Shown in pieces: positions 36,935 to 45,175 of a stretch of DNA of 64,000 nucleotides; positions within the stretch are counted from its first letter, which is position 1; the number at the start of each line of letters is the position of its first letter. Below the pieces are notes generated by a model. It searched no databases and had not been told where the DNA came from. It was given only the letters and a program-made list of their open reading frames with translations. The stretch lies in contig CALULL010000005.1 in the NCBI GenBank assembly GCA_944321465.1, positions 1 to 64,000 of the forward strand, read 5' to 3'. Origin of the DNA: an uncultured Bacteroides sp. (GTDB lineage: Bacteria; Bacteroidota; Bacteroidia; Bacteroidales; Bacteroidaceae). A program made the position numbers and the translations under genes.

Positions 36935-37561
36935 ATGGACATAAAGAAAAGTAAAGAAGAGTTTCTGGAATTGTTACGCTCCACGGGGCGCGACGGAGTG
37001 GAGGATTTAATCAGCGGGCTGGAGGACATGGGGTTCTTCGAAGCTCCGGCTTCGGCCAACCATCACCTCAATACCGAAGGAGGGCTGGTGCAGCACTCGG
37101 TCAATACCTGCAAGGCGGCTCTTGCCGTCTGGGAAGGCATGAAGGCTCTTGAACCGGGCCTGAAGAACGAGGTGGAACGCGACAGCGTAATCATTGCCAG
37201 CCTGCTGCACGACGTGTGCAAGAGCGACATCTACGTGCGTTCTGTCCGCAAACGTAAGAATGCCTTGGGCATGTGGGAAGACAACGAAGGCTATAAAGTG
37301 ACGTACAGAAACTTCCCGATGGGCCACGGTGAGAAGTCGGTCATACTGCTGCTGTGCAACGGGCTTGAAATGACCGATGCCGAGATGCTTGCCATCCGCT
37401 GGCACATGGGAGCATGGGGCATCAACATGAACAGCTTGGAGGACCAGCGCAGTTACGATGCTTCGCGTATGCTGTATCCGTTGGTTGCCATCGTGCAGGC
37501 TGCCGACAGCTTGGCGGCAAGCATCATGGAGCGCAGCGGGGAAGAGCAGGACGAACTGTAG
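36935..37561 (+). CDS. HD-domain protein, putative phosphohydrolase
   Basis: The 208-residue product contains an HD metal-binding pattern: an early His in NHHLNTEGGLVQHSVNT, LLHDVCKSD with the His-Asp pair (about residue 92), and further His residues (FPMGHGEKS, IRWHMGAWG) and Asp (VQAADSLAA), as in HD hydrolases that act on nucleotides or nucleic acids. The substrate is unknown. I chose ATG at 36935 (MDIKKSKEEFLELL) over an open upstream extension of 28 codons, which is not typical of the family. It stands between the recombinase and sufC; a 235-base gap follows. Confidence 0.8.
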   Translation: MDIKKSKEEFLELLRSTGRDGVEDLISGLEDMGFFEAPASANHHLNTEGGLVQHSVNTCKAALAVWEGMKALEPGLKNEVERDSVIIASLLHDVCKSDIYVRSVRKRKNALGMWEDNEGYKVTYRNFPMGHGEKSVILLLCNGLEMTDAEMLAIRWHMGAWGINMNSLEDQRSYDASRMLYPLVAIVQAADSLAASIMERSGEEQDEL

Positions 37562-37759
37562 GGGCGATACACGCCTCGGGTGGCCGCTTATCGCCGCTTT
37601 CCTTGCTTTCCGGCAGGACAGCGGTGAGGAGGAAATACCCGCAGGCGTGTTTTCTTATACCCGGAAAGAGGTAATAGGCGTGTACGTCTTTCCTCCTGGA
37701 CAGCAGGGAGGGAGGGCGTTTTTTCGTCCTTCCGGCCTCGCAGTCCGCGCATTAATTCG

Positions 37760-37767
37760 TATCTTTG
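37760..37767 (+). promoter_or_regulatory. -7 promoter element of sufCD (TATCTTTG)
   Basis: TATCTTTG fits TAnnTTTG, 29 bases before the sufC ATG. No TTTG at -33. This is consistent with sufC now being transcribed apart from sufB. Confidence 0.55.
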
Positions 37768-37796
37768 CGCCCCATGATTGATAAACATTTACAGAT

Positions 37797-38549
37797 ATGT
37801 TGGAAATAAAAGACCTTCATGCCAGTATAGGTGGCAAAGAAATATTGCGGGGCATCGACCTCACCATACGCGACGGTGAGGTGCACGCTCTCATGGGTCA
37901 GAACGGAGCCGGGAAAAGCACACTGAGCAATGTTCTGGTAGGACATCCTGCTTATGAGGTGACGCGTGGCTCCATTACCTTCAACGGAAAAGACCTTCTG
38001 GCTCTTTCGCCCGAAGACCGGGCGCACGAGGGCATCTTCCTGTCTTTTCAGACTCCGGTGGAAATTCCCGGAGTATCGATGGTGAACTTCATGCGTACTG
38101 CCGTCAACGAGCAACGCAAGTACCGCCATCAGCCTGCCCTGAGTGCTTCGGAGTTCCTCAAGCTGATGCGCGAGAAGCGTGCCATTGTGGAGCTTGACAG
38201 CAAACTGGCCAACCGCTCGGTGAACGAGGGATTTTCGGGAGGAGAAAAGAAGCGTAACGAGATTTTCCAAATGGCCATGCTTGAGCCGACGTTCGCCATC
38301 TTGGACGAGACAGACTCCGGGCTGGATGTCGACGCTCTGCGCATCGTGGCCGAGGGCTTCAACAAGCTGCGCACGGCACAGACTTCGGCCTTGGTCATCA
38401 CCCATTACCAACGTTTGCTGGACTACTTGAAGCCCGATACCGTGCACGTGTTGCTGGGAGGACGTATCGTGAAGACAGGTGGCCCGGAGTTGGCACAAGA
38501 GATTGAGTCGCGCGGCTTCGACTGGATAAAGAAAGAAGTAAACGAGTGA
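37797..38549 (+). CDS. sufC: Fe-S assembly ATPase SufC
   Basis: SufC is the ABC-type ATPase of the SufBCD scaffold. The 250-residue product has Walker A GQNGAGKST (about residues 35-43), the signature FSGGEKKRNEIFQM, which is characteristic of SufC, Walker B FAILDETDSGLD with the SufC-specific Asp-Glu-Thr-Asp-Ser-Gly order, and the H-loop in VITHYQ. sufD starts seven bases after its stop. sufB, its usual neighbour, is 24 kb away. Confidence 0.97.
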   Translation: MLEIKDLHASIGGKEILRGIDLTIRDGEVHALMGQNGAGKSTLSNVLVGHPAYEVTRGSITFNGKDLLALSPEDRAHEGIFLSFQTPVEIPGVSMVNFMRTAVNEQRKYRHQPALSASEFLKLMREKRAIVELDSKLANRSVNEGFSGGEKKRNEIFQMAMLEPTFAILDETDSGLDVDALRIVAEGFNKLRTAQTSALVITHYQRLLDYLKPDTVHVLLGGRIVKTGGPELAQEIESRGFDWIKKEVNE

Positions 38550-38556
38550 CCGCTCT

Positions 38557-39882
38557 ATGAGACCCGAACAACAATACATTGACCTCTACGCACAGGCAGA
38601 GGCTTTGTTGCGCGACCACAGTGCCGAGCCACTGAACCAGCTGCGGGCCCGTGCCTTCGACGACTTTGAGCGTCTGGGCTTTCCCACCCGTCGGCTGGAA
38701 GAGTACAAGTACACAGACATCGCCAAAGCATTTGAGCCGGACTACGGCATGAACCTGAAGCGGCTTGCGATGCCTGTCAATCCCTACGAAGTGTTCAGAT
38801 GTGATGTGCCGAACATGAGCACGGCACTTTTCTTTGTGGTGAACGACATGTTCCACACCCCCGAAAAGGCCTTGCCCGACGGTGTGTTGATAGGCAGTTT
38901 CCGGGACTACCCCGACATCGTGCAGAGGTATCTTGGCACACTGGCCGACACGTCCTGCGACGGACTGACGGCCTTCAACACCGCTTTTGCCCAGGACGGT
39001 GTGGTGATTTATGTGCCCCGGGGTGTCGTTGTGGAGCGGCCCCTGCAGCTCATCAACATTCTGCGCAGCACCGTTCCCTTGTTGGTAAACCGCCGGTTGC
39101 TCGTTGTGCTGGAAGAGGGAGCGCAACTGCGTCTGCTGGCTTGCGATCATGCAATGGACGAGGTGAATTTCCTTGCCACGCAGGTTATTGAAGTCTTTGC
39201 CGGACGCAACTCGGTCTTCGACCTCTACGAGCTGGAAGAGACCCACACGGGAACTACCCGCCTGAGCAATCTTTACGTCCGTCAGGAAGCCGGCAGTAAC
39301 GTCTTGCTCAACGGCATGACGCTGACTTGTGGCACCACGCGCAACACCACCCGCGTCCTGCTGGCAGGAGAGGGGGCCGAGCTTAATCTCTGCGGTATGG
39401 CCATAGCCGACAAGAACCAGCACGTGGACAACCGCACCGTCATCGACCATGCCGTCCCTTCGTGCACCTCGCGCGAGCTTTACAAGTACGTCCTCGACGA
39501 GCAGGCCACCGGTGCCTTCGCCGGACTTGTGCTTGTCCGCCCCGGGGCGCAGCACACCGACTCCCGACAGACCAACCGCAATCTTTGTGCTACGCGCGAT
39601 GCCCGCATGTACACCCAGCCCCAGTTGGAAATCTATGCCGACGACGTGAAGTGCAGTCATGGCGCCACCGTGGGGCAGTTGGATGACCAAGCCCTGTTCT
39701 ACATGCGCCAGCGCGGCATCTCTCTGTACGAAGCACGCCTGCTCCTGATGTTCGCCTTCGTGAACGAAGTAGTGGACACCATCCGCCTCGACGCTCTGAA
39801 GGACCGTTTGCACCACTTGGTCGAAAAGCGGTTCCGTGGCGAGCTGGGGCGGTGCCGGGACTGCAAGGTGATGTGCAAATAA
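38557..39882 (+). CDS. sufD: Fe-S cluster assembly protein SufD
   Basis: SufD pairs with SufB on the SufC dimer. The 441-residue product has the paralogous beta-helix fold with FNTAFAQDGVVIYVPRGVVVERPLQLINIL and, near the end, SHGATVGQLDDQALFYMRQRGISLYEARLLLMFAFVNEVV, which matches SufB/SufD C-termini. The closing CRDCKVMCK adds three cysteines. It follows sufC by seven bases and precedes sufS by 226 bases with a repeat array between. Confidence 0.95.
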   Translation: MRPEQQYIDLYAQAEALLRDHSAEPLNQLRARAFDDFERLGFPTRRLEEYKYTDIAKAFEPDYGMNLKRLAMPVNPYEVFRCDVPNMSTALFFVVNDMFHTPEKALPDGVLIGSFRDYPDIVQRYLGTLADTSCDGLTAFNTAFAQDGVVIYVPRGVVVERPLQLINILRSTVPLLVNRRLLVVLEEGAQLRLLACDHAMDEVNFLATQVIEVFAGRNSVFDLYELEETHTGTTRLSNLYVRQEAGSNVLLNGMTLTCGTTRNTTRVLLAGEGAELNLCGMAIADKNQHVDNRTVIDHAVPSCTSRELYKYVLDEQATGAFAGLVLVRPGAQHTDSRQTNRNLCATRDARMYTQPQLEIYADDVKCSHGATVGQLDDQALFYMRQRGISLYEARLLLMFAFVNEVVDTIRLDALKDRLHHLVEKRFRGELGRCRDCKVMCK

Positions 39883-39912
39883 GACTTCCTTTTTCTTCCA
39901 CCACAACCCTGT

Positions 39913-40001
39913 CGGCAGCAGACCTTCGCCCCCGCGCGGGCACAGGTCTGCTGCCGACAGAGCACAGGTGCGCTCCTGCAAGGGCGAAGGTCTGCCCCTC
40001 C
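39913..40001. repeat. 22-bp quasi-palindrome array 6 (sufD-sufS gap)
   Basis: Four units near 39913, 39936, 39959 and 39980 (GGCAGCAGACCTTCGCCCCC, CGGGCACAGGTCTGCTGCC, AGAGCACAGGTGCGCTCCTGC's core, AGGGCGAAGGTCTGCCCC). It lies 30 bases after the sufD stop and splits sufS from sufCD. Confidence 0.8.
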
Positions 40002-40074
40002 GGCTCCTTTCCGAAGCCTCGGCGACGGGCCGGGAAAAAGCGGGAACGGCGCGTCATTATTGCCGGAAAGCATG

Positions 40075-40082
40075 TATCTTTG
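40075..40082 (+). promoter_or_regulatory. -7 promoter element of sufS (TATCTTTG)
   Basis: TATCTTTG fits TAnnTTTG, 26 bases before the chosen ATG. It would lie inside any longer upstream reading of sufS, which supports the short start. Confidence 0.55.
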
Positions 40083-40108
40083 CGCAGACAATCAACAACG
40101 GAATACTT

Positions 40109-41323
40109 ATGTACGACATAGAACAGATACGTGCCGACTTTCCCATCCTCGGTCGGACCGTCTACGGCAAGCCGCTGGTTTACTTGGACAACGGTGCCAC
40201 GACGCAAAAGCCCCGTCAGGTAGTGGAGGCCATTACCGAAGAATACTACAACACCAATGCCAACGTGCACCGTGGCGTTCACTTCCTTTCGCAGCAAGCT
40301 ACCGAGCTGCACGAGGCCAGCCGCGAGACTGTGCGCCGCTTCATAGGCGCACGCAGCACCAACGAGGTGGTCTTCACCCGTGGCACGACGGAGAGCATCA
40401 ACCTGCTGGCCTCCACTTTCTGCCAGTCGCAGATGCAGGCGGGCGACGAGGTGATAGTCACCACGATGGAGCACCACAGCAACATCGTGCCCTGGCAACT
40501 GCAAGCCATGCAGCGGGGCATCGTCGTGCGCGTTGTCCCCATGAACGACCGTGGCGAGTTGCTGCCCGGCGAGTACGAGAAGCTCTTTTCCCCGAAGACG
40601 AAAATCGTCAGCCTGGCCCACGTCAGCAATGTGCTGGGCACCGTCAACCCCGTCCGCGAGCTGATACGCACGGCCCACGCCCACGGCGTGCCCGTGCTGG
40701 TGGACGGTGCGCAGAGCATTCCCCACATGCCGGTGAACGTGCAAGAGCTGGATGCCGACTTCTACGTCTTTTCCGGCCACAAGGTCTATGGGCCGACGGG
40801 GGTAGGGGTGCTCTACGGCAAAGAGAACTGGCTCGACAGGCTGCCTCCCTACCAGGGCGGTGGCGAGATGATACAGCACGTTTCGTTCGAGCGGACCACC
40901 TTCAACGAGCTTCCCTTTAAGTTCGAGGCCGGCACGCCCGACTACATCGGGACCACCGGCTTGGCCCGCGCCTTGGACTACGTGTCCGCCCTGGGCATGG
41001 ACAGCATAGCCGCCCACGAACACGACCTGACGCAATACGCCCTGCAACGTCTGCGCGAAATCCCCGGAATGCGCATCTTCGGCGAGGCGGCGGAGCGCGG
41101 CGGTGTCATCTCTTTCCTCGTTGGCGACATCCACCACTTCGACATGGGCACGCTGCTCGACCGCCTCGGCATCGCCGTGCGCACGGGCCATCATTGCGCC
41201 CAGCCCCTCATGTCCCGGCTGGGCATAGAGGGCACCGTCCGCGCTTCTTTCGGCCTTTACAACACGAGGGAAGAGGTGGACGTGCTGGTGGCTGGCATCG
41301 ACAGGGTGAGAAAGATGTTCTGA
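40109..41323 (+). CDS. sufS: Cysteine desulfurase SufS
   Basis: SufS is the PLP enzyme that takes sulfur from cysteine and supplies the Suf scaffold. The 404-residue product starts MYDIEQIRADFPILGRTVYGKPLVYLDNGATTQKP, as in SufS. It has the PLP lysine in VFSGHKVYGPTGVGVLYG, and the active-site loop RTGHHCAQPLM with the catalytic Cys, in the short-loop form of group II desulfurases. The frame stays open for 47 codons upstream through the repeat array, but ATG at 40109 gives the usual length and N-terminus. It has its own -7 element. Confidence 0.96.
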   Translation: MYDIEQIRADFPILGRTVYGKPLVYLDNGATTQKPRQVVEAITEEYYNTNANVHRGVHFLSQQATELHEASRETVRRFIGARSTNEVVFTRGTTESINLLASTFCQSQMQAGDEVIVTTMEHHSNIVPWQLQAMQRGIVVRVVPMNDRGELLPGEYEKLFSPKTKIVSLAHVSNVLGTVNPVRELIRTAHAHGVPVLVDGAQSIPHMPVNVQELDADFYVFSGHKVYGPTGVGVLYGKENWLDRLPPYQGGGEMIQHVSFERTTFNELPFKFEAGTPDYIGTTGLARALDYVSALGMDSIAAHEHDLTQYALQRLREIPGMRIFGEAAERGGVISFLVGDIHHFDMGTLLDRLGIAVRTGHHCAQPLMSRLGIEGTVRASFGLYNTREEVDVLVAGIDRVRKMF

Positions 41324-41382
41324 TGCGAGTGTTTCTTTTAGTGTAGCCCCACAGGGGCCGTTTTTCCGTATTCGCAACCCTT

Positions 41383-42291
41383 ATGTCCCACATCCGCAGT
41401 TTCATTCTCCCCATCGCCATCTCCCTGGGCATCCTGTTCCACCAGTGGTGCCAGGCGGGGGCGTTTCTTGTGCCCTACCTCATCTTCACCATCCTGCTGC
41501 TCAACTTCGTGGCTGTCGACCTCCGTAAGCTGCGTTTCTCGCGGATGCACCTGTGGATTGTGCTCTTCCAGGCACTTGCCAGTCTGGGTGGTTATGCCTT
41601 GGCTCTGGCTCTGTCGGGCGACGGCATTCTGGCCGAGGGCATACTTGTGGGCATACTCTGCCCGGTGGCGTCGTCGGTGGTGGTCGTGGCGGCCATGCTG
41701 GGGGCCGACCGTGCCACGACGACCTCCTACACCATCACCGGCAACCTGCTTGTAGCTGTGGTGGCCCCGCTTTACTTTTCGTTCATCGGGAGCAATCAGG
41801 ACATGCCCTTCTTGCAGTCCTTTATGCTGATATTCGGAAAGATAAGCCCCGTCATTGCCCTCCCGTTCTTCGTGGCCCTGGCCTTGCAGCTGTTTGCCCC
41901 GCGCATGGGTGCTGCTCTGAGCCGCTACAAGGACTGGTCGTTCTACCTCTGGGCGTTGGCTTTGCTTCTGACGTTGGGGCAGACCATACACTTCATCATC
42001 GAGCACGGGCAGGGCAATGGGCGCAGCATCCTGGCCTTGGGCATCGCCTCGGCGGCTATCTGCACGCTGCACTTTGCCTTGGGCAAGTGGATAGGCTCGC
42101 GCTACGGCGACCGCATTGCGGGCGGGCAGCTCATGGGGCAGAAGAACTCGGCCATCGGCATCTGGATGTCCAACACCTACCTCAGTCCCTTGGCCTCCGT
42201 CTTTCTGGCCTTTTATTCTGTCTGGCAGAACCTGTTCAACAGCTGGCAGCTGTGGAGGCACGACCACTACGCTTCCCGGCGTGTGTCTTAG
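41383..42291 (+). CDS. BASS/SBF-type transporter (bile acid:sodium symporter family)
   Basis: The 302-residue product is hydrophobic with nine or ten helices. The pattern GILVGILCPVASSVVVVAAMLGADRATTTSYTITGNLLVAVVAPLYF in the middle, and a second GQLMGQKNSAIGIWMSNTYLSPLASVFLAFY near the end, match the crossing-helix region of bile-acid:sodium-symporter-like proteins. The substrate is unknown; members carry organic anions, and some bacterial ones carry pantoate or other acids. It follows sufS by 59 bases on the same strand and may be read through from it. Confidence 0.8.
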   Translation: MSHIRSFILPIAISLGILFHQWCQAGAFLVPYLIFTILLLNFVAVDLRKLRFSRMHLWIVLFQALASLGGYALALALSGDGILAEGILVGILCPVASSVVVVAAMLGADRATTTSYTITGNLLVAVVAPLYFSFIGSNQDMPFLQSFMLIFGKISPVIALPFFVALALQLFAPRMGAALSRYKDWSFYLWALALLLTLGQTIHFIIEHGQGNGRSILALGIASAAICTLHFALGKWIGSRYGDRIAGGQLMGQKNSAIGIWMSNTYLSPLASVFLAFYSVWQNLFNSWQLWRHDHYASRRVS

Positions 42292-42617
42292 CCTGCCTTG
42301 GCGTGCCTGTTGACGGGGGTGCATCTGTGTCCATAGGGTAGCACTCCTGTGCCCGCATGGTGGCAAAGGTGTGCTGCCGAGGGGGCAGACCTCTGCCGTT
42401 CCGGGAGCGGGTAGGGGTGGTGCACGGAAGTCTTCTGCGTCCGCGCACCTTTCGGGGCATTGTCCGGGCGGAGGAAAGGGTCGGTGGTTTCCGGGCCGTT
42501 CTTTCGCCTTGCAAGCCGGGCGGAGGTCGTGTGTCGCACTTTTTCTTTCCCGCCGCTGCAACTTTTTGTCTGCCTCTGCGTCTAATAGGGCGTAAACCAA
42601 CTTAAAATAAGGAAACC
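42292..42617. other. Gene-free stretch between the transporter and ybjQ genes
   Basis: Array 7 occupies the first third. The rest (42401-42617) is GC-rich without recognisable signals; no TAnnTTTG was found before the YbjQ gene. Confidence 0.5.
42314..42400. repeat. 22-bp quasi-palindrome array 7
   Basis: Four units near 42315, 42336, 42358 and 42380 (GGGTGCATCTGTGTCC, TAGCACTCCTGTGCCCGC, TGGCAAAGGTGTGCTGCC, GGGGCAGACCTCTGCCG). It starts 22 bases after the transporter's stop codon. Confidence 0.75.
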
Positions 42618-42935
42618 ATGTTACTGACAACAACACAGAACGTCGAGGGCAAACGTATTGTCCGCTATTACGGCATCGTGTCGGGCGAAACCATCATAGG
42701 TGCCAACGCTTTTCGCGATCTCTTTGCCAGCATACGCGACATTGTGGGCGGGCGCAGCAGCTCCTACGAGAAGGTATTGCGCAAAGGCAAGGAGACGGCC
42801 TTGCGCGAGATGGAGGAGCAGGCCCGGGAACTGGGAGCCAACGCAGTGGTGGGTGTCGACCTGGACTACGAGACGGTGAACGGCTCTATGCTGATGGTGA
42901 CGGCTTCGGGCACCGCCGTGCAGCTGGAAGGCTGA
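42618..42935 (+). CDS. YbjQ family protein (UPF0145)
   Basis: The 105-residue product matches the YbjQ/UPF0145 family over its whole length. It has the N-terminal [27 protein letters not shown], the central [46 protein letters not shown], and a last strand [13 protein letters not shown]. Members form pentamers; a heavy-metal-binding role has been proposed for the family but is not firmly established. It stands alone between two arrays. Confidence 0.92.
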   Translation: MLLTTTQNVEGKRIVRYYGIVSGETIIGANAFRDLFASIRDIVGGRSSSYEKVLRKGKETALREMEEQARELGANAVVGVDLDYETVNGSMLMVTASGTAVQLEG

Positions 42936-43130
42936 GGCCCGGGGCCTGACACTTTGGCTGTCCTGTCGGTCTGTGGCTGCGTTTTTTCGGCCCGTCGGCA
43001 GGGCAGGTGGAGATTTTTGCAGCGAAATCTTTGCCAAGAGCCTGTAAATTAGTTTGCTGACTCGTAATTTAACACTTCCGGGACACATCAACCAGAAGCT
43101 AAGTTGCCGCTGACGAGTGCTTGTGGGTGG

Positions 43131-43215
43131 GGGGGACAGGTGTGCCCCTCGCTGCTGTCTTGTGTCTTCGCCGGAGGCAGTCCTCTGTCAAGGCGGGGAC
43201 AGAGGTTTGCCCCCG
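43131..43215. repeat. 22-bp quasi-palindrome array 8 (degenerate)
   Basis: Units at about 43131 (GGGGACAGGTGTGCCCC), 43172 (GGAGGCAGTCCTCTGTC) and 43193 (GGGGACAGAGGTTTGCCCCC); the unit expected near 43150 is not recognisable. It lies in the gap between the YbjQ gene and mraZ. Confidence 0.6.
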
Positions 43216-43590
43216 CTTGGCGTGTGCCCTGGTTGTTTGTGCCGAAAGAGGGTTTGCACGTCGGCGGACGGGGTGGAAGAAGGTTGTTGAGACTGTTTTT
43301 CGACCCGGGTGCCCGCTGGTTGGGTTGTCGGTACAGGCAGGGTGTGTAGGGAAAAAGGGGCTTTTCGTGTCGTTTTGCCGGTTTTTCCCGTTGTTGGCCG
43401 ACACTTTGCCGGGTGCGTCGGTACGTGGGGCAGGGTGGGGGACAGAGGTTTCCGGGCGGGACATTCCTTGTCCGTTTGTTGAGGTTTTTCCCATGTTTTC
43501 CCCCACTTCTCAGGGCCGCTTAGACGGCGTTCATTATCAGCCCGGTAGCCAGTTAACAACCTGTTGAAAACTTCTTGTGAATATTTTCGG

Positions 43591-43630
43591 TGGAAAAATG
43601 TGGGGGATTGTGGGGAAATGTGTACTTTTA
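43591..43630 (+). promoter_or_regulatory. MraZ operator over the dcw promoter
   Basis: Four steps of exactly 10 bases: TGGAA (43591), TGGGG (43601), TGGGG (43611) and TGTAC (43621), each followed by a five-base spacer. MraZ of E. coli is known to bind TGGGN repeats separated by five bases. A weak core promoter overlaps them (TGTG at 43599 and TACTTTTA at 43623-43630, 20 bases apart). Autorepression of the dcw cluster is the expected outcome. Confidence 0.7.
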
Positions 43631-43660
43631 CCGTCGCTTTCTATAAGAAAGGCTATGCCG

Positions 43661-44161
43661 ATGGTAAGATTTCTGGGCAACATCGAAGCAAAGACAGATG
43701 CCAAGGGCAGGATATTCCTTCCGGCCGTTTTCCGCAAGCAGCTGCAAGCTGCGGGCGAAGAGCGGCTTGTGCTGCGCAAGGACGTCTTTCAGGACTGCCT
43801 GGTGCTCTATCCCGAGAGCGTGTGGTTTGCCACGCAGGCCAGCCTGCGCGGCAGGCTCAGCAAGTGGAACCGCCAGCAGCAGGCCCTCTTTCGCCAGTTT
43901 GTGAGCGATGCCGAGGTGATGGTGCCCGATGCCAATGGGCGCATCCTGCTGAGCCGACGGCACTTGCAGGCTGCGGGCATCGGGAGCGAGGTTCGCCTTA
44001 TCGGTGTGGACGACGTAATCGAGATCTGGGCCAAGGAGCGCGGCGAACAGCCGTTCTACGACCCCTCTGCCTTTGGCGACGCCTTGCAGGAGGCTTTGGC
44101 CGAGGGCGGACAGCAACAAACCGACAACGACTATGGACGAAGCAAGACAATGGACGAATGA
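43661..44161 (+). CDS. mraZ: Transcriptional regulator MraZ
   Basis: MraZ is the DNA-binding autoregulator of the dcw cluster, a ring of subunits each with two AbrB-like halves. The 166-residue product has FLGNIEAKTDAKGRIFLPAVFRKQL in the first half and DANGRILLSRRHLQAAGIGSEVRLIGVDDVIEIWAKER in the second. I chose ATG at 43661 (MVRFLGNIEAK), the normal N-terminus; ATG at 43655 is also possible. The longer open frame would start upstream of the operator's end and is unlikely. Its end overlaps rsmH by 29 bases. TGGGN repeats lie directly upstream. Confidence 0.95.
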   Translation: MVRFLGNIEAKTDAKGRIFLPAVFRKQLQAAGEERLVLRKDVFQDCLVLYPESVWFATQASLRGRLSKWNRQQQALFRQFVSDAEVMVPDANGRILLSRRHLQAAGIGSEVRLIGVDDVIEIWAKERGEQPFYDPSAFGDALQEALAEGGQQQTDNDYGRSKTMDE

Positions 44162-45092
44162 GGGCGGCGCCACGGTGGCGCGGCAGGACGGAGTGGCAGT
44201 CTACCACGTCCCGGTACTGCTGGGGCCGAGCGTGGACGGGCTGGACGTAAAGCCCGGCGGCGTGTACGTGGATGTCACCTTCGGGGGCGGAGGCCACTCG
44301 CGCGAGATACTGTCGCGACTGGGACCGTCGGGCCGTCTGCTGGGCTTCGACCAGGACGAAGATGCCGAAGGCAATGTGCCCTGCGACGAGCGGTTTACGT
44401 TCGTGCGCAGTAACTTCCGCTACCTGAAGAATTTCCTGCGCTACTACGGCGTGGAGCAGGTGGACGGCATACTGGCCGACCTGGGCGTGTCGTCTCATCA
44501 TTTTGATGACAGCACACGGGGCTTCTCTTTCCGCTTCGACGGAGCGTTGGACATGCGCATGAACAAGCATGCGGCCCTGACGGCGGCCGGAGTGGTGAAT
44601 ACCTACGACGAGTCACGCCTGGCCGACCTCTTCAAGCTCTATGGCGAACTGCCCGGCAGTCACCGGCTGGCGGCAGCCTTGGTCAAGGCGCGGGCACGTA
44701 ACCCCATAACCACGACGGGCGACTTCCTGGCCGTGGTGCAACCGCTGCTGGGACGCGGGCGCGAGAAGAAAGACCTGGCAAAAGTCTTTCAGGCTCTGCG
44801 CATGGAGGTGAACCACGAGACGGATGCCCTGCGCGAGATGCTGGCGGCAGCCGCCGACGTGCTAAGGCCCGGCGGACGGCTGAGCGTCATCACCTACCAC
44901 TCCATAGAGGACCGCATGGTGAAGAACGTCATGAAGACAGGCAACCCCGAAGGGCGTGCCGAGAAGGATTTCTTCGGCAACATGCAGTCTCCGTTCAGGC
45001 CGTTGGGAAAGCCCCTGGCACCTGGGGCCGATGAAGTGGAGCGCAATCCGCGTTCGCGCAGTGCCAAGTTGCGTGTGGCCGAGCGGTGCTGA
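44133..45092 (+). CDS. rsmH: 16S rRNA (cytosine1402-N4)-methyltransferase RsmH (MraW)
   Basis: RsmH methylates N4 of C1402 in the decoding region of 16S rRNA. The 319-residue product has the family's YHVPVLLGPSVDGL opening, VDVTFGGGGHSREIL (SAM motif I), ILADLGVSSHHFDDSTRGFSFRFDGALDMRM, and the C-terminal VFQALRMEVNHETDALREML and GGRLSVITYHSIEDRMVK. ATG at 44133 (MDEARQWTNEGG) lies inside the end of mraZ; the upstream extension in this frame is less likely. It is the second gene of the dcw cluster, as usual. Confidence 0.96.
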   Translation: MDEARQWTNEGGATVARQDGVAVYHVPVLLGPSVDGLDVKPGGVYVDVTFGGGGHSREILSRLGPSGRLLGFDQDEDAEGNVPCDERFTFVRSNFRYLKNFLRYYGVEQVDGILADLGVSSHHFDDSTRGFSFRFDGALDMRMNKHAALTAAGVVNTYDESRLADLFKLYGELPGSHRLAAALVKARARNPITTTGDFLAVVQPLLGRGREKKDLAKVFQALRMEVNHETDALREMLAAAADVLRPGGRLSVITYHSIEDRMVKNVMKTGNPEGRAEKDFFGNMQSPFRPLGKPLAPGADEVERNPRSRSAKLRVAERC

Positions 45093-45175
45093 CGGGGGGC
45101 CGCAGCGCGGTCTCGGGCCGGGGCGGGCAAGGAGCATGGAAAACAAACGAAGCAAGTGTTAAGGTATTAGTTTTT

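Larger units (their letters stand above)
42936..43660. other. G/T-rich gene-free region before mraZ
   Basis: It contains the decayed array 8 (43131-43215), a further single unit near 43437-43456, and the mraZ promoter and operator (43591-43630). The + strand is strongly rich in G and T (bases 43321-43380 have 18 T and 9 A), the opposite of the region left of 33 kb. GTTAACAACCTGTTGA occurs at about 43552-43567. No gene is seen. Confidence 0.6.

Noticed and set aside
39968..40108. An N-terminal extension of sufS through array 6
   Set aside because: It would translate the repeat array, start before the -7 promoter element and exceed the family's length; ATG at 40109 fits all three tests.
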